Virus record (IMG/VR): IMGVR_UViG_3300031952_000004
Coordinates: 45,586-109,585 of that record
DNA: 64,000 nucleotides
DNA from: a virus
Strand: one strand, 5' to 3'
The notes below the pieces were generated by a model, which saw only the letters and a list, made by a program, of their open reading frames with translations, searched no databases and was not told the DNA's origin. Positions 8,599 to 16,916 of the stretch are shown here, piece by piece. The translations under genes were made by a program, and so were the position numbers. Positions within the stretch are counted from its first letter, which is position 1. Each line of letters starts with the position of its first letter.

Positions 8599-9065
8599 TG
8601 AGTTATCGTATAAGTCGTAATCTTGAAGCCAGCTTAATTGATTGGCTCACAGAAGAACTTGAAGATGCTGGCTGGACGGGCATCCGTATAGAGAAGGCTT
8701 TTGCAGAAATTTATCGTGGTACTTTACCAGCTATCTGTATTAATGTAATAGATATTTCTCCTGAAAAATTAGAAATAGGAAGTAAAACTAATCTTAAATA
8801 TTTTACAGTAAATATTAGAATTTTCGCTTTGAATGATGGACAAAGACTTGACCTTTCCGATTGGTTACTTGATTTATTAGAGGATGATATAAATTATTAT
8901 TCTTATGTTATTACCAATGGTCAAGTTGCTTCTAAAGATTTAACAGGAAAAATAGTTATAAGAACAATTACAAGAATGGAAAAAGAATTAACCAATACTG
9001 AAGGATTAGCTAAAGAAGATAAATATAGACATCTTATTGAATTTATTTGTTTTGTAGCTAAATAG
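8598..9065 (+). CDS. Tail terminator/completion protein, putative
   Basis: 155 aa. Position (after the gp10-like gene, before the tail tube), length and architecture (N-terminal helix LIDWLTEELEDAG, central strands PAICINVI and FTVNIRIF, then helical LSDWLLDLL) fit the ring that caps the tail tube. Codons in the first 100 bases are richer in G/C than neighbours. Its SD is inside the end of the preceding endonuclease gene. Confidence 0.6.
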   Translation: MSYRISRNLEASLIDWLTEELEDAGWTGIRIEKAFAEIYRGTLPAICINVIDISPEKLEIGSKTNLKYFTVNIRIFALNDGQRLDLSDWLLDLLEDDINYYSYVITNGQVASKDLTGKIVIRTITRMEKELTNTEGLAKEDKYRHLIEFICFVAK

Positions 9066-9074
9066 GAGAATAAT

Positions 9075-9278
9075 ATGAATTGGTTAGCTAATTTAGGAAT
9101 AGGATTTTCTATTATTACAGCTATTATTAACGTTTCAGTTTTAATAGCAATGAAATTTAACGACTTACATCACGTTCAAAAAGATTTAGATGAAATAAAA
9201 GAAGATTTAAAATGTTTTAGAGATAAATTTATAAAATTAGATGAAAGAGTTGCTCATATTGAAGGAAAATTAGAATAA
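9075..9278 (+). CDS. Small single-pass membrane protein with coiled coil
   Basis: 67 aa. Residues about 3-26 form a hydrophobic segment (LGIGFSIITAIINVSVLIAM) and the rest is a heptad-like charged helix (IKEDLKCFRDKFIKLDERVAHIEGKLE). The layout is shared by haemolysin XhlA-like phage proteins and some holins or spanins, so a lysis role is possible, but its place between tail terminator and tail tube genes would be unusual for that. SD AGGAG, spacing 7. Confidence 0.7.
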   Translation: MNWLANLGIGFSIITAIINVSVLIAMKFNDLHHVQKDLDEIKEDLKCFRDKFIKLDERVAHIEGKLE

Positions 9279-9336
9279 ATTAAAATAAAAAGATAAGTTT
9301 TTGTGAGGAAAATAGTAATAGTAAGTTGAGTAACAA

Positions 9337-9357
9337 ATTCTGTAAAGAAGACAGAAT
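9337..9357 (+). promoter_or_regulatory. Inverted repeat in tail-tube leader
   Basis: ATTCTGT-aaagaag-ACAGAAT: a perfect 7-bp stem with 7-base loop in the 118-base untranslated stretch between 9278 and the tail-tube start. The gene has a very strong SD (AAAGGAGG, from about 9380). The stem could stabilise or process the message. No promoter was recognised in this stretch. Confidence 0.4.
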
Positions 9358-9396
9358 GAAACCAAATCATTAACAAATCAAAGGAGGATTTAAAAG

Positions 9397-10617
9397 ATGA
9401 TACCCAGTAAATTTTGTAAACCTAGAATATTCCCTGCAAATTCGGCAAGAGTGCCAGAACAGGTGGATAGGCTCCAGGACATCGGAATGGATTTAACGCT
9501 TAATAGAGAAAAACAGCATGAAATCGGTAGAGTTGGTATTTTAGCTTATAAGGAAGGAACTCCAGCATTAGCTTATTCGATGAGGCAATTTGAATTTGGC
9601 GATATGGCTCTTTGGTATGCTATGGCTAATAAAGCAGGAACTCCTAATTATGTTAGTTTAGATGATTTTAAAACCAATACTTTTGACATTGCTGCATTTT
9701 TAACAGATGATAACGATACATTTAGAGGAACAATAGTTCTTCCTAAATTAAGAGTTAATGGATTTTCTATTAATATCGGAGACCCAGATGCTATAGTTGA
9801 AAGAAATTTTGATTTAGTTGGCGAAGATAAAAAATTATTAGACGAAAAATATTATGCTTATGATTCGTTAGCAGTAATAGATGCAGACCCAATACAAACA
9901 TTAACATTAGACCCAGTAGCTGTGGAATATGCAACTGGAAAATTTGTTTCTAAAGTTTTAAGAGTAAGAGCAGGAGCAGTTAGTGAATTGGAAGAAGATG
10001 CTACTTCTACCTATGATGCAAATACTTGGAGATACTCTGCAGGTGCTGTAATTGTTCAAACATGTGAAAATAGTGATTTAATAAAAGTTTATTATGTTTC
10101 TTCAACTGCTTATGATACACTTTGGACAGACCATAATGAACCAAGTTATTCTAACTTTTTATTGGCAGATTCTTGTACAATTCTTATGAAAGTAGGTGTT
10201 GGAGATGCTGCAAAAATTTACCGTTTACAATCTGTAGGAACGGATATTGCTTTTGAAAGAGCTGATTATAAAGAAATAGGTAATAGTGAAATAGTTCTTC
10301 GTGGTTCTAAAACAGAAACTGTAATAATCGCATTAAATAAATTTGCTGAAGATTTAACTCTTGAAAGAATCTTAGCAGGCGGTGGTACAGATGTTTTAAT
10401 CGACCCTAGAGATTTTGTTGACACTATTCAACTTAGAATAGAAGTTTATGAAGATAAAACAAAAGAAACATTTAAAATTGGTTATTTAATGACAGGACTT
10501 ACCCCCACTACATTAGGTACAACTCAGGCGGTAGAAGATTATCAAGTAAGAACAACTAATTTGGAAGGGGCTAACTGTAAAATATCTCATTTAATAGCTC
10601 AATTAGCCTGGTTATAA
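9397..10617 (+). CDS. Major tail tube protein
   Basis: Probable tail tube subunit (406 aa), polymerising into the DNA conduit. Evidence: position after the tail terminator, own leader with a consensus SD AAAGGAGG, own 3' hairpins and terminator, and beta-rich sequence with few lysines, as expected for a highly expressed structural protein. The first 60 residues contain VDRLQDIGMDL and QHEIGRVGI, like siphophage tube proteins; the end (CKISHLIAQLAWL) is hydrophobic. At 406 aa it is longer than simple tube proteins, so residues about 165-300 may be an extra surface domain. No contractile sheath gene was seen nearby. Confidence 0.65.
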   Translation: MIPSKFCKPRIFPANSARVPEQVDRLQDIGMDLTLNREKQHEIGRVGILAYKEGTPALAYSMRQFEFGDMALWYAMANKAGTPNYVSLDDFKTNTFDIAAFLTDDNDTFRGTIVLPKLRVNGFSINIGDPDAIVERNFDLVGEDKKLLDEKYYAYDSLAVIDADPIQTLTLDPVAVEYATGKFVSKVLRVRAGAVSELEEDATSTYDANTWRYSAGAVIVQTCENSDLIKVYYVSSTAYDTLWTDHNEPSYSNFLLADSCTILMKVGVGDAAKIYRLQSVGTDIAFERADYKEIGNSEIVLRGSKTETVIIALNKFAEDLTLERILAGGGTDVLIDPRDFVDTIQLRIEVYEDKTKETFKIGYLMTGLTPTTLGTTQAVEDYQVRTTNLEGANCKISHLIAQLAWL

Positions 10618-10627
10618 AATAAATAAA

Positions 10628-10658
10628 GAAGGGAGGAGTCAATTTGCCTTCTCCCTTC
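10628..10658 (+). terminator. 3' hairpin after tail-tube gene
   Basis: GAAGGGAG (10628-10635) pairs perfectly with CTCCCTTC (10651-10658), and three more pairs (one G-T) extend it inward. There is no T-run after it. It closely resembles the hairpin after the capsid gene (both share CTTCTCCCT). Confidence 0.6.
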
Positions 10659-10697
10659 CCAAAATACTTATCAAAGGTAGGTATTCTACAAAGGCTT

Positions 10698-10728
10698 TTC
10701 TCATTGAGCCAATATTAATCAATGAGAA
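10698..10728 (+). promoter_or_regulatory. Perfect 10-bp inverted repeat
   Basis: TTCTCATTGA (10698-10707) and TCAATGAGAA (10719-10728) are exact reverse complements around an 11-base AT-rich loop. No T-tract follows. It is one of three stem-loops in the 235 bases between tail-tube gene and the next endonuclease gene; it could be an RNA-processing or protein-binding site. Confidence 0.5.
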
Positions 10729-10787
10729 TGTAAGGTAAGAGATAATGGATATAAAAGTAAGTAAAAAATTAATTATAATACACGCAG

Positions 10788-10837
10788 AGAGGAAACTAAC
10801 GCCTATCGTATATGAAAGGTCTGTTTCCTCTTTTTTG
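10788..10837 (+). terminator. Rho-independent terminator
   Basis: AGAGGAAAC (10788-10796) pairs with GTTTCCTCT (10823-10831) over 9 bp, and a run of six T (10831-10836) follows directly. This is the clearest intrinsic terminator in the window and would cut off much of the high-level tail-tube transcription from downstream tail genes. A 35-codon ORF (10745-10852) runs through it but is probably not translated. Confidence 0.8.
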
Positions 10838-10852
10838 CTTTATGGAGAATAG

Positions 10853-11581
10853 ATGCAATTTAAATTTTGCTCAGAATGTAAAACGAGAAAATCTATAAAT
10901 CAATTTCATAAATGTATTAGAGATGGAATATCTAGTTGGTGTAAAGAATGTTATAAAGAATATTATATATTGCATAAAGAAGAAATAAAGAAATATAAAG
11001 TGAAACATTATCAAATTCATAAAGAAGAAATTAGAGAAAAACACAAAGAATATCAAAGGATTCATATAAAAGAAATTAAACAAAAGCACCACGACTATTG
11101 GTTAATAAACAAAAAACAATTAAGACAAAAACAAATAAATTACAACATAACTAATCGAGATAAAATTAAGCAGTATCAACATAATTGGTATATAAAACAT
11201 AAAGAAAAAATAATAAAACGACAAATCGATAATGAGAAAAGCAAATATAAAACAGATATTTGCTTTAGAATTTTAAAAAATTTAAGAGTCCGAATAAGAT
11301 TGGCATTAAAAGGCAATCTCAAATCCGAAATTACTATGAAGTTATTGGGTTGTAGTATTAAATTTTTTAGAAATTATTATGAATCTAAATTTACCAAAGG
11401 TATGTCTTGGACAAAAGTAATGAATGGAGAAATCCACTGCGACCATATCAAACCCTGTGCTTCGTTTGATTTATCTAAACCAAGCGAGCAAAAGAAATGT
11501 TTTAATTACACTAATCTTCAACCTCTATGGGCAATTGATAATTTAAGAAAAAATAAGAAGGAATTTATATGCAGCCAATAA
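10853..11581 (+). CDS. HNH homing endonuclease with basic helical linker
   Basis: 242 aa. An N-terminal zinc knuckle pair (CSECKTRK ... WCKECYKEYY) is followed by a long Lys/Glu/His-rich helical repeat (residues about 45-125, with repeated IHKEEI/INKKQL units) and an HNH core at the end (HCDHIKPCASFDL, CFNYTNLQPLW, IDNLRKNKKE). It belongs to the same subfamily as the gene at 47535-48080, with which it shares the HIKPCASFDL and YTNLQPLWA segments. It lies just after the tail-tube terminator. Its final codons (AAGAAGGAATTT) provide the SD for the next gene, which starts inside it at 11569. Confidence 0.87.
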   Translation: MQFKFCSECKTRKSINQFHKCIRDGISSWCKECYKEYYILHKEEIKKYKVKHYQIHKEEIREKHKEYQRIHIKEIKQKHHDYWLINKKQLRQKQINYNITNRDKIKQYQHNWYIKHKEKIIKRQIDNEKSKYKTDICFRILKNLRVRIRLALKGNLKSEITMKLLGCSIKFFRNYYESKFTKGMSWTKVMNGEIHCDHIKPCASFDLSKPSEQKKCFNYTNLQPLWAIDNLRKNKKEFICSQ

Positions 11582-11802
11582 GTTTATTAACGAAGGGTTT
11601 AATTTCTCAAAAAGGAGAAATAATAAATAATTATTTCTTCCCATTTCAAATTTCTATAGATTATGGTGAAAAAATAATTAATGTGGAAGTCGAAGATAAC
11701 GAATTATTTGTATTAATAGAACAACCAGTATTAACAGTTCAGGCAGGACAAGAAAATATAGAAGTAACTTTAGACCAACCAGATATAACAGTAAAAGATT
11801 AA
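11569..11802 (+). CDS. Small beta-rich tail protein, unknown
   Basis: 77 aa. The C-terminal half is a series of short acidic strands (VEVEDNELFVLIEQPVLTV, then ENIEVTLDQPDITV), suggesting a small beta fold. It starts within the end of the HNH gene. The position between tail-tube gene and receptor-binding block suggests a virion accessory role; no family was recognised. Confidence 0.6.
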   Translation: MQPISLLTKGLISQKGEIINNYFFPFQISIDYGEKIINVEVEDNELFVLIEQPVLTVQAGQENIEVTLDQPDITVKD

Positions 11803-11813
11803 GGAGAAAAATA

Positions 11814-12143
11814 ATGAGAAATGATATTACTTTAAAGACAAAAGAGCAGAAGGTTCTGAGCTTCACTTACAAAGATAGTTCGGGAACAATTATTCCACTT
11901 ACGGGATGCACATTTTCATTAGTAGTTGAGGATGCTGATGGAGTTGAAAAAATCACAAAAACTGATGCTTCATTTGATAAATCTCAAGTTGGAGTGGGTA
12001 TTGTAAAGGTAACATTTACTGTTACAGATTTAACTTTACCAGCAGGAGTATATACCTTAGAAATCAAAACTACGTTTACTACAGGGGAAATCGATAAATC
12101 GGTTTCCTTCGCAATGAATTTGGTGCAAGCATTAACCGAATAA
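11814..12143 (+). CDS. Ig-like/BppU-N-type baseplate domain protein
   Basis: 109 aa. The pattern KVLSFTYKDSSGTIIPLTGC, FSLVVEDADG, and LPAGVYTLEIKTTF...IDKSVSF matches the single beta-sandwich domain used at the N-terminus of lactococcal-type BppU and related phage fibre proteins, which often anchor receptor-binding subunits. Here it is a stand-alone gene upstream of the large receptor-binding candidate. SD AAGGAG, spacing 8. Confidence 0.55.
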   Translation: MRNDITLKTKEQKVLSFTYKDSSGTIIPLTGCTFSLVVEDADGVEKITKTDASFDKSQVGVGIVKVTFTVTDLTLPAGVYTLEIKTTFTTGEIDKSVSFAMNLVQALTE

Positions 12144-12155
12144 AGAGGAGCAATC

Positions 12156-14468
12156 GTGATTCTTAAAAAAATACCTATAATTCTTGAGATTCCAGAGAAT
12201 ACTTGTCAAGTTAGTCCTAATTATACCGACAATATTCTTACTAAACAATTTTCAACTATTCAGGCTGCTATAGATTATGCAGTTAGCCAAAATCCATCTG
12301 AAAACGATGAGTGGACAGTTTTAGTTGAAAATGGGATTTATAATGAACAAGTTATTATGGCAGAATATGTTGCTCTTAAAGGAAGAAATAAAGAAACATG
12401 TATAGTAGAAAGGGGTACTTTACCTCTTGTTTATAATGTAGATAATACAGTTATTAATACTATAACTTTTAGAGTTACAGATACAGATGGTAAATTTGCT
12501 TCTATAGATGGCGGTGGGTCTCAAATAGAAATACAAATCTATGATTGCTTTTTACAAGGTACAGGCGATGATAGGAATGTTTTAGAATTAGCAAATAATG
12601 TTAAGGCTTATTTATATGAAACAGAAGGAGATAATTGTGGTAGCGGTGATATAGGAAAAAAGATTATAACTTCTTTAGCAAGTGGTTCAAATATAGAACT
12701 TTATTTAGAAGCAGCATACATCTGCGGTGGAATAACATGGGGTGGTGGAAATCTAATTATTTTTAACATAGAACTTTTAGACGATGCAACTCTGGACATT
12801 AATGGTGGCGATGTTAGATTAGATTATTTATGGATAGAAAATACAAGTACTTATGCTATAAAATTTAATACAACTGGAGAAGTGATATGTAAAAATCTTA
12901 TTTTAGAAAGTGGTGGAGCCGAAAATACAATTCAATTTACTGCAGTTCCAAGTTATACTGAATTTACTTCTTGTTCAATTCAAAGTTCAGGACTTTATTC
13001 TATTTATGCTTTTACTCTTATTTCTGAAGTAGTATTAGAGGCTTCATATTTAGAAAAACCAACTTATAATATTCAAACTCGAAATGTCTTTTTATATAGT
13101 CTAACCAAATTAGAAGCAGGAGATAGTGAAACTTTTACACATTCATCAGATAGTAAATATGCAAGATTAGTTCAGATTAGTAGAATTGGTTCTGCAAATT
13201 ATACAGACATAGATTTTGATGAAGCAGATGAATCTTTATTTATTCAAGAAGATGCTACTAAAACTAATTTTATTGGTGGACAAGTACAATTAGCAGGAGA
13301 TGCTACTTTTGTTTTGGATTCATCTGGTAATGGAAGAAATGGAGTTACTGTAAATAATCCATTATGGGTTGTAGGAAAATTAAATAATTGTTTACAATTT
13401 AATGGAACCAATCAACAGGTAAATTGCGGAGATATAGCAAATTTTGAAAGAACACAACCATGTTCTTATGAATTTTGGTTTAATACTACTTCAGTAGATA
13501 CAAGACTATTTCTTTCAAATATGGAAATGCCTACTCCTAAAGGTATGAGAATAGCTATGATGTCTGGAAATATTGACATTGGATTCTATAATTCTGGTAG
13601 TAATATTCTTAAAGTTCATACAAATTTAACCTTTAATAATGGTATATTTCATCATTGTATTATAACTTATAATGGTTCTTCTCTTGCTTCTGGTATAAAA
13701 ATTTATGTGGATAATGTTTTACAATCTATAATAATCGATAATAACAATTTAACTGCTACAATTTTGAATACTGCAACTTTTCGTATTGCAGGTAGAAGTG
13801 ATTTGATTTATTTCTTTAATGGTAAAATAGACGAAGTAATAATTTATGATAGAGAATTAGATTCAGTCGAAGTTGCTAATAGATATAATGGTGGAACAGG
13901 AACAGAAACTTTATTTGGAACTGCTTATGCTCAGTATCATTTAAATGGTTCGGGTTACGATACTACTAAAGGTTGGTATGTAAGAACAAATATAAATCAA
14001 ATAGATACATCTACTTGGTATACTATAGGACATATTAATATAACAGCAACAGTACCCACAAATACAAATATAAAATATTTAATTAGTGTAGACAATAAAG
14101 TAACATGGAAAAAATGGACTGGAACAAATTGGGTTACAGTTTCTTTGGTAAATATAGATACACAAGGAAATACAGAAGCAGAAATAGAAGTATTAACAGA
14201 TAGTGAATATGGATTATTATTTGTTGCTGGAACTTTAGACATTGTAGCAAGTTTAAAAACAACAGATGCAACAGCAACTCCATCATTAAGTCAAATAGAT
14301 GTTAATTATTTAGTAGGAAGTAGACATTTATGTTTTGATAATGATTTAATAATTGAATTTTTAGATGCTACCCATACAAAAATAACGAATACAATCAATC
14401 CCCCCGAAACTCTCTTTGGATTAAAAGTAAATATCTTCTTATGGGGGGGGGGCTATAGCGTAATATGA
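12156..14468 (+). CDS. Receptor-binding tail protein: beta-helix plus LamG-like domain
   Basis: 770 aa, GTG start with SD GAGGAG. Residues about 28-130 resemble a pectin-lyase/pectinesterase right-handed beta-helix (FSTIQAAIDYAV, WTVLVENGIYNEQV, VALKGRNKETCIVERG); strands continue to about 300. Residues about 382-585 are a LamG-like jelly roll (LDSSGNGRNG, LQFNGTNQQVNCG, YEFWFNTTSV, IYVDNVLQS, FNGKIDEVIIYDREL). These folds bind or cut surface glycans, so this is a candidate adhesin or depolymerase. No catalytic residues were identified. The gene ends at a run of ten G (14443-14452) just before its stop, a possible slippage site. Confidence 0.7.
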   Translation: MILKKIPIILEIPENTCQVSPNYTDNILTKQFSTIQAAIDYAVSQNPSENDEWTVLVENGIYNEQVIMAEYVALKGRNKETCIVERGTLPLVYNVDNTVINTITFRVTDTDGKFASIDGGGSQIEIQIYDCFLQGTGDDRNVLELANNVKAYLYETEGDNCGSGDIGKKIITSLASGSNIELYLEAAYICGGITWGGGNLIIFNIELLDDATLDINGGDVRLDYLWIENTSTYAIKFNTTGEVICKNLILESGGAENTIQFTAVPSYTEFTSCSIQSSGLYSIYAFTLISEVVLEASYLEKPTYNIQTRNVFLYSLTKLEAGDSETFTHSSDSKYARLVQISRIGSANYTDIDFDEADESLFIQEDATKTNFIGGQVQLAGDATFVLDSSGNGRNGVTVNNPLWVVGKLNNCLQFNGTNQQVNCGDIANFERTQPCSYEFWFNTTSVDTRLFLSNMEMPTPKGMRIAMMSGNIDIGFYNSGSNILKVHTNLTFNNGIFHHCIITYNGSSLASGIKIYVDNVLQSIIIDNNNLTATILNTATFRIAGRSDLIYFFNGKIDEVIIYDRELDSVEVANRYNGGTGTETLFGTAYAQYHLNGSGYDTTKGWYVRTNINQIDTSTWYTIGHINITATVPTNTNIKYLISVDNKVTWKKWTGTNWVTVSLVNIDTQGNTEAEIEVLTDSEYGLLFVAGTLDIVASLKTTDATATPSLSQIDVNYLVGSRHLCFDNDLIIEFLDATHTKITNTINPPETLFGLKVNIFLWGGGYSVI
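14443..14452 (+). repeat. Poly-G tract (G10) at gene end
   Basis: Ten consecutive G in strongly AT-rich DNA, 14 bases before the stop of the receptor-binding gene. A run of six C (14400-14405) lies 37 bases upstream and can pair with it. A length change would replace only the last few residues (all three frames stop within 16 bases) and would disrupt the ATGA coupling to the next gene. Confidence 0.8.
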
Positions 14469-14941
14469 AAATACTTGTAAATAAAATAACTAATAAAATT
14501 ATTGATTATGGAAATGATGTTAGTCCATCTTCTGATAATGAATACGTTACAAATATTGCGTCCGACCTTTCAATATGGCAGGGTAGTAAAATTTTTTATA
14601 ATTCTGTAAGAAGAACTTTTGAAAAAGGAGATGGATTTCAAAGTTGGAATAATACTACTAGAATAGAACATCCAGTTGAAGATTTAATTGGTTACAATAC
14701 AGAAAAAAATAGAATAGAATTTTATATAAAAGAATTAGATAAATGGCTTTATTTATGGAGTGAATTTATTGCAATAACAGAAATACCTACTATACCTTAT
14801 TTCTTAGAAGATTTTGAAACAGGATGGTTAGTAGAAGGTACATTTAATAATATATTTGATGAATTATTCGAAACAGAATGGTTTATAGATAATTTTTTTA
14901 CAGGATTATTTGCTGAAAATTTTCAGGGAATAGATTGGTAA
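14465..14941 (+). CDS. Tail protein with acidic-aromatic C-terminal repeats
   Basis: 158 aa. The start overlaps the previous stop (ATGA). The N-terminal part looks like a small tail-fibre head (MKILVNKITNKIIDYG). Residues about 125-158 contain three imperfect repeats around FEDFETGWLV / FDELFETEWFID / FAENFQGIDW. Short N-terminal modules of this type often precede variable tip domains; here the protein ends early and the next gene begins with a domain-like fold in mid-sequence, so the pair could once have been one protein. Confidence 0.55.
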   Translation: MKILVNKITNKIIDYGNDVSPSSDNEYVTNIASDLSIWQGSKIFYNSVRRTFEKGDGFQSWNNTTRIEHPVEDLIGYNTEKNRIEFYIKELDKWLYLWSEFIAITEIPTIPYFLEDFETGWLVEGTFNNIFDELFETEWFIDNFFTGLFAENFQGIDW

Positions 14942-14961
14942 ATTAAAAAAGGAGATTAAAA

Positions 14962-15483
14962 ATGAAATCAGATTGGACTATTACAGGAACAGGTGGTCAA
15001 GCAGTAATTGATGAAGGTGGTTCTAAAAGATGTCAATTGACTGCACAAAAAACGATGTTATGGAATGGTAGAAATAATTTACTTAATGCAGAAATAATTG
15101 GGCAAATTAAAGTTGGTAGTAATGCTAATTATGCTGGGGGTTTTCTTTTAAGATGTGATAGTTCATGCAATAATGCTTATAATTTAAGAGTTTCTGCAAA
15201 TGGTTCGGTAAAAATTTATTATATATATCGAATATTAAATGGAGTATGGACATCCTTAGCAATTTCAAATTCGTCTGAACAATATGGAGTATATACCAAA
15301 GTAAGATTTAGAGTAGATGGAAATCAAATTTCAGTAGAAGAATGGATTACTGGAGTATGGAATTTAATACAGTTAGTTACAGATAATTATGTAACCGTTG
15401 CTGGATATGCAGGATTAAGAGGAGATAGTTCAGCAGGTTATAGTGTACAATTTGATAATATTGAGGTTAATGAGAAGGCATAA
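14962..15483 (+). CDS. Concanavalin/LamG-like carbohydrate-binding protein
   Basis: 173 aa, all-beta. Segments NAEIIGQIKVGSNANYAGGF, LRCDSSCNNAYNLRVSANG, and VRFRVDGNQISVEEW...YAGLRGDSSAGYSVQFDNIEV are typical of concanavalin-like sandwich domains (the 3-keto-disaccharide hydrolase/LamG superfamily), in which a final (F/W)DNIEV strand is characteristic. It probably binds a host surface sugar as part of the tail tip. SD AAAGGAG, spacing 8. Catalysis is not indicated. Confidence 0.6.
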   Translation: MKSDWTITGTGGQAVIDEGGSKRCQLTAQKTMLWNGRNNLLNAEIIGQIKVGSNANYAGGFLLRCDSSCNNAYNLRVSANGSVKIYYIYRILNGVWTSLAISNSSEQYGVYTKVRFRVDGNQISVEEWITGVWNLIQLVTDNYVTVAGYAGLRGDSSAGYSVQFDNIEVNEKA

Positions 15484-15484
15484 A

Positions 15485-15679
15485 ATGGAAAAAATATATT
15501 GTTCGATACATAATCTTAATATTAATATTTATTCAAAAGAAGAAGAGGATTTATTTGTAGATGATAATGAACAGGAATCAGTTATTTTTGATAATGGAAT
15601 TAATAAATATTTAAAAAGATTTACCATAAATCTTTGTGATGAAAATTGTTTAACCATAAGACAGATTTTAGAAGAATAA
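15485..15679 (+). CDS. Small acidic protein, unknown
   Basis: 64 aa from the ATG at 15485, one base after the previous stop (TAAaATG); a longer reading from 15443 overlaps the upstream gene and is unlikely. It has an acidic middle (EEEDLFVDDNEQESVIF) and two late cysteines (LCDENC). No family was recognised. It is coupled to the fibre gene starting at 15681. Confidence 0.6.
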   Translation: MEKIYCSIHNLNINIYSKEEEDLFVDDNEQESVIFDNGINKYLKRFTINLCDENCLTIRQILEE

Positions 15680-15680
15680 A

Positions 15681-16634
15681 ATGATAACTCTATATAAAAA
15701 TATAGCATATAAACTTGAATTAGTGGTGCTAGATAACGATGGTAAATTTACTCCTGGACTTACTGTAACATATGAGATTAGAAAATGTTCAGATGATTCT
15801 TTATTTGCTTCAGGAACAATGTCTGAGACATCTTCAGTTTATTATGTAGATGTTACTTTTACAGTAAATGCAGAATATAAAGTTAAATATGTTACTCCTG
15901 TTGGTTATGAAAATGGATTTGAGGAAATTTTAGTAGAAAATAATTTAGCCAATCAAGTTTGGGATGCATTAACCGCAGAACATACTTTATCTAATACTTT
16001 TGGGTACATGTTCATTCACATAAATTCTACAGTTGCAGCAATAAATAGTTTATTAGAAAGTGTTTCTAGTACATTAAATACTGTAGAATATTATTGTGAA
16101 AATATGGCAGACATTATTTGGAGTAATTCAACAAGAACATTAACTTCATTTGGAACATTAGTTGCAAGTATTTGGTCATATGGAACTCGTACTTTGACAT
16201 CTTATGGAACTTTAGTTAGCGACATTTCTACAGCAGTTTGGGGAGCAACAACAAGAACACTTACATCTTTTGGTACGTTAATTGCAGACATTTGGAATTA
16301 TGTTACTCGTACAATAACTTCTGGAGGAATAACTGCTGCGGAAGTTTGGACATATATTACTAGAACTTTAACCGCAGGAACCAAAGATTCAGAAATAGAT
16401 GCAATAAAAACTCAAACTGATAAAATTCCTAGAATTTTAGGATTATCTATGGAGAATCACAGAATTTTTTCTCCAGTTTATGATAGTAATAATTGTTTAA
16501 CTTCTGCGACAATAAAAATTTATCCTACTAAGGCAGATGTTTTAGCTGACACAAATTCAATAGCAATCTATGCGATGGTAGCAACGTTTGACGTAGATGG
16601 AAAATGTTTAACCTACAGAATGACGAAGGAATAA
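15681..16634 (+). CDS. Baseplate/fibre protein with W-x(3)-TRTLTS repeats
   Basis: 317 aa. The N-terminal ~85 residues form a BppU-N/Ig-like sandwich (YKLELVVLDNDGKFTPGLTV ... VDVTFTVNAEYKVKYV). Residues about 150-235 contain five repeats of the type (I/V)W(S/G/N/T)xxTRT(L/I)TS(F/Y/G)G, a shaft repeat common in phage fibres and probably trimeric. The C-terminal ~70 residues are a second small beta domain (RIFSPVYDSNNCLTSATIKI). It may be a peripheral tail fibre. SD is weak and overlaps the previous stop. Confidence 0.6.
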   Translation: MITLYKNIAYKLELVVLDNDGKFTPGLTVTYEIRKCSDDSLFASGTMSETSSVYYVDVTFTVNAEYKVKYVTPVGYENGFEEILVENNLANQVWDALTAEHTLSNTFGYMFIHINSTVAAINSLLESVSSTLNTVEYYCENMADIIWSNSTRTLTSFGTLVASIWSYGTRTLTSYGTLVSDISTAVWGATTRTLTSFGTLIADIWNYVTRTITSGGITAAEVWTYITRTLTAGTKDSEIDAIKTQTDKIPRILGLSMENHRIFSPVYDSNNCLTSATIKIYPTKADVLADTNSIAIYAMVATFDVDGKCLTYRMTKE

Positions 16635-16637
16635 AAA

Positions 16638-16913
16638 ATGGATGAATTTAAATCGATTATAGATTATATTGTTCAACAAGAATCAAGAAAAACAGTTGGC
16701 ATCCTCTTAAAAAGAATAGAATTATCAGTAGAATTAGCTAAAAAAGAAAATAGAGATTATCTAACTTTTCAAGAAGTTGAAGGATTAAAATCTCAAATAA
16801 AAGAGGCGACCTATGAGGCATATAGGAATATAAGAGATTTTTTAAATACTGGTAAAATTATACTTGTAAATGCAAATGAACAAAAACGTAAGGAAAACCT
16901 AAAAAAGGAGTAA
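16638..16913 (+). CDS. Helical protein, unknown
   Basis: 91 aa, nearly all helix (VGILLKRIELSVELAKKEN ... QIKEATYEAYRNIRDFL). It lies upstream of the tail-assembly genes with 3-base spacing. No family was recognised; a small tail-assembly factor is possible. Confidence 0.6.
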   Translation: MDEFKSIIDYIVQQESRKTVGILLKRIELSVELAKKENRDYLTFQEVEGLKSQIKEATYEAYRNIRDFLNTGKIILVNANEQKRKENLKKE

Positions 16914-16916
16914 GGA

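Noticed and set aside
9075-9278. Holin assignment for the 67-aa membrane protein
   Set aside because: One membrane segment and a coiled coil fit, but no endolysin lies nearby and the position between tail genes is unusual, so only a descriptive name is given.
10745-10852. 35-codon ORF running through the terminator before the HNH gene
   Set aside because: It spans the clear T-tract terminator, has only a weak SD and no recognisable motif, so chance reading is more likely.
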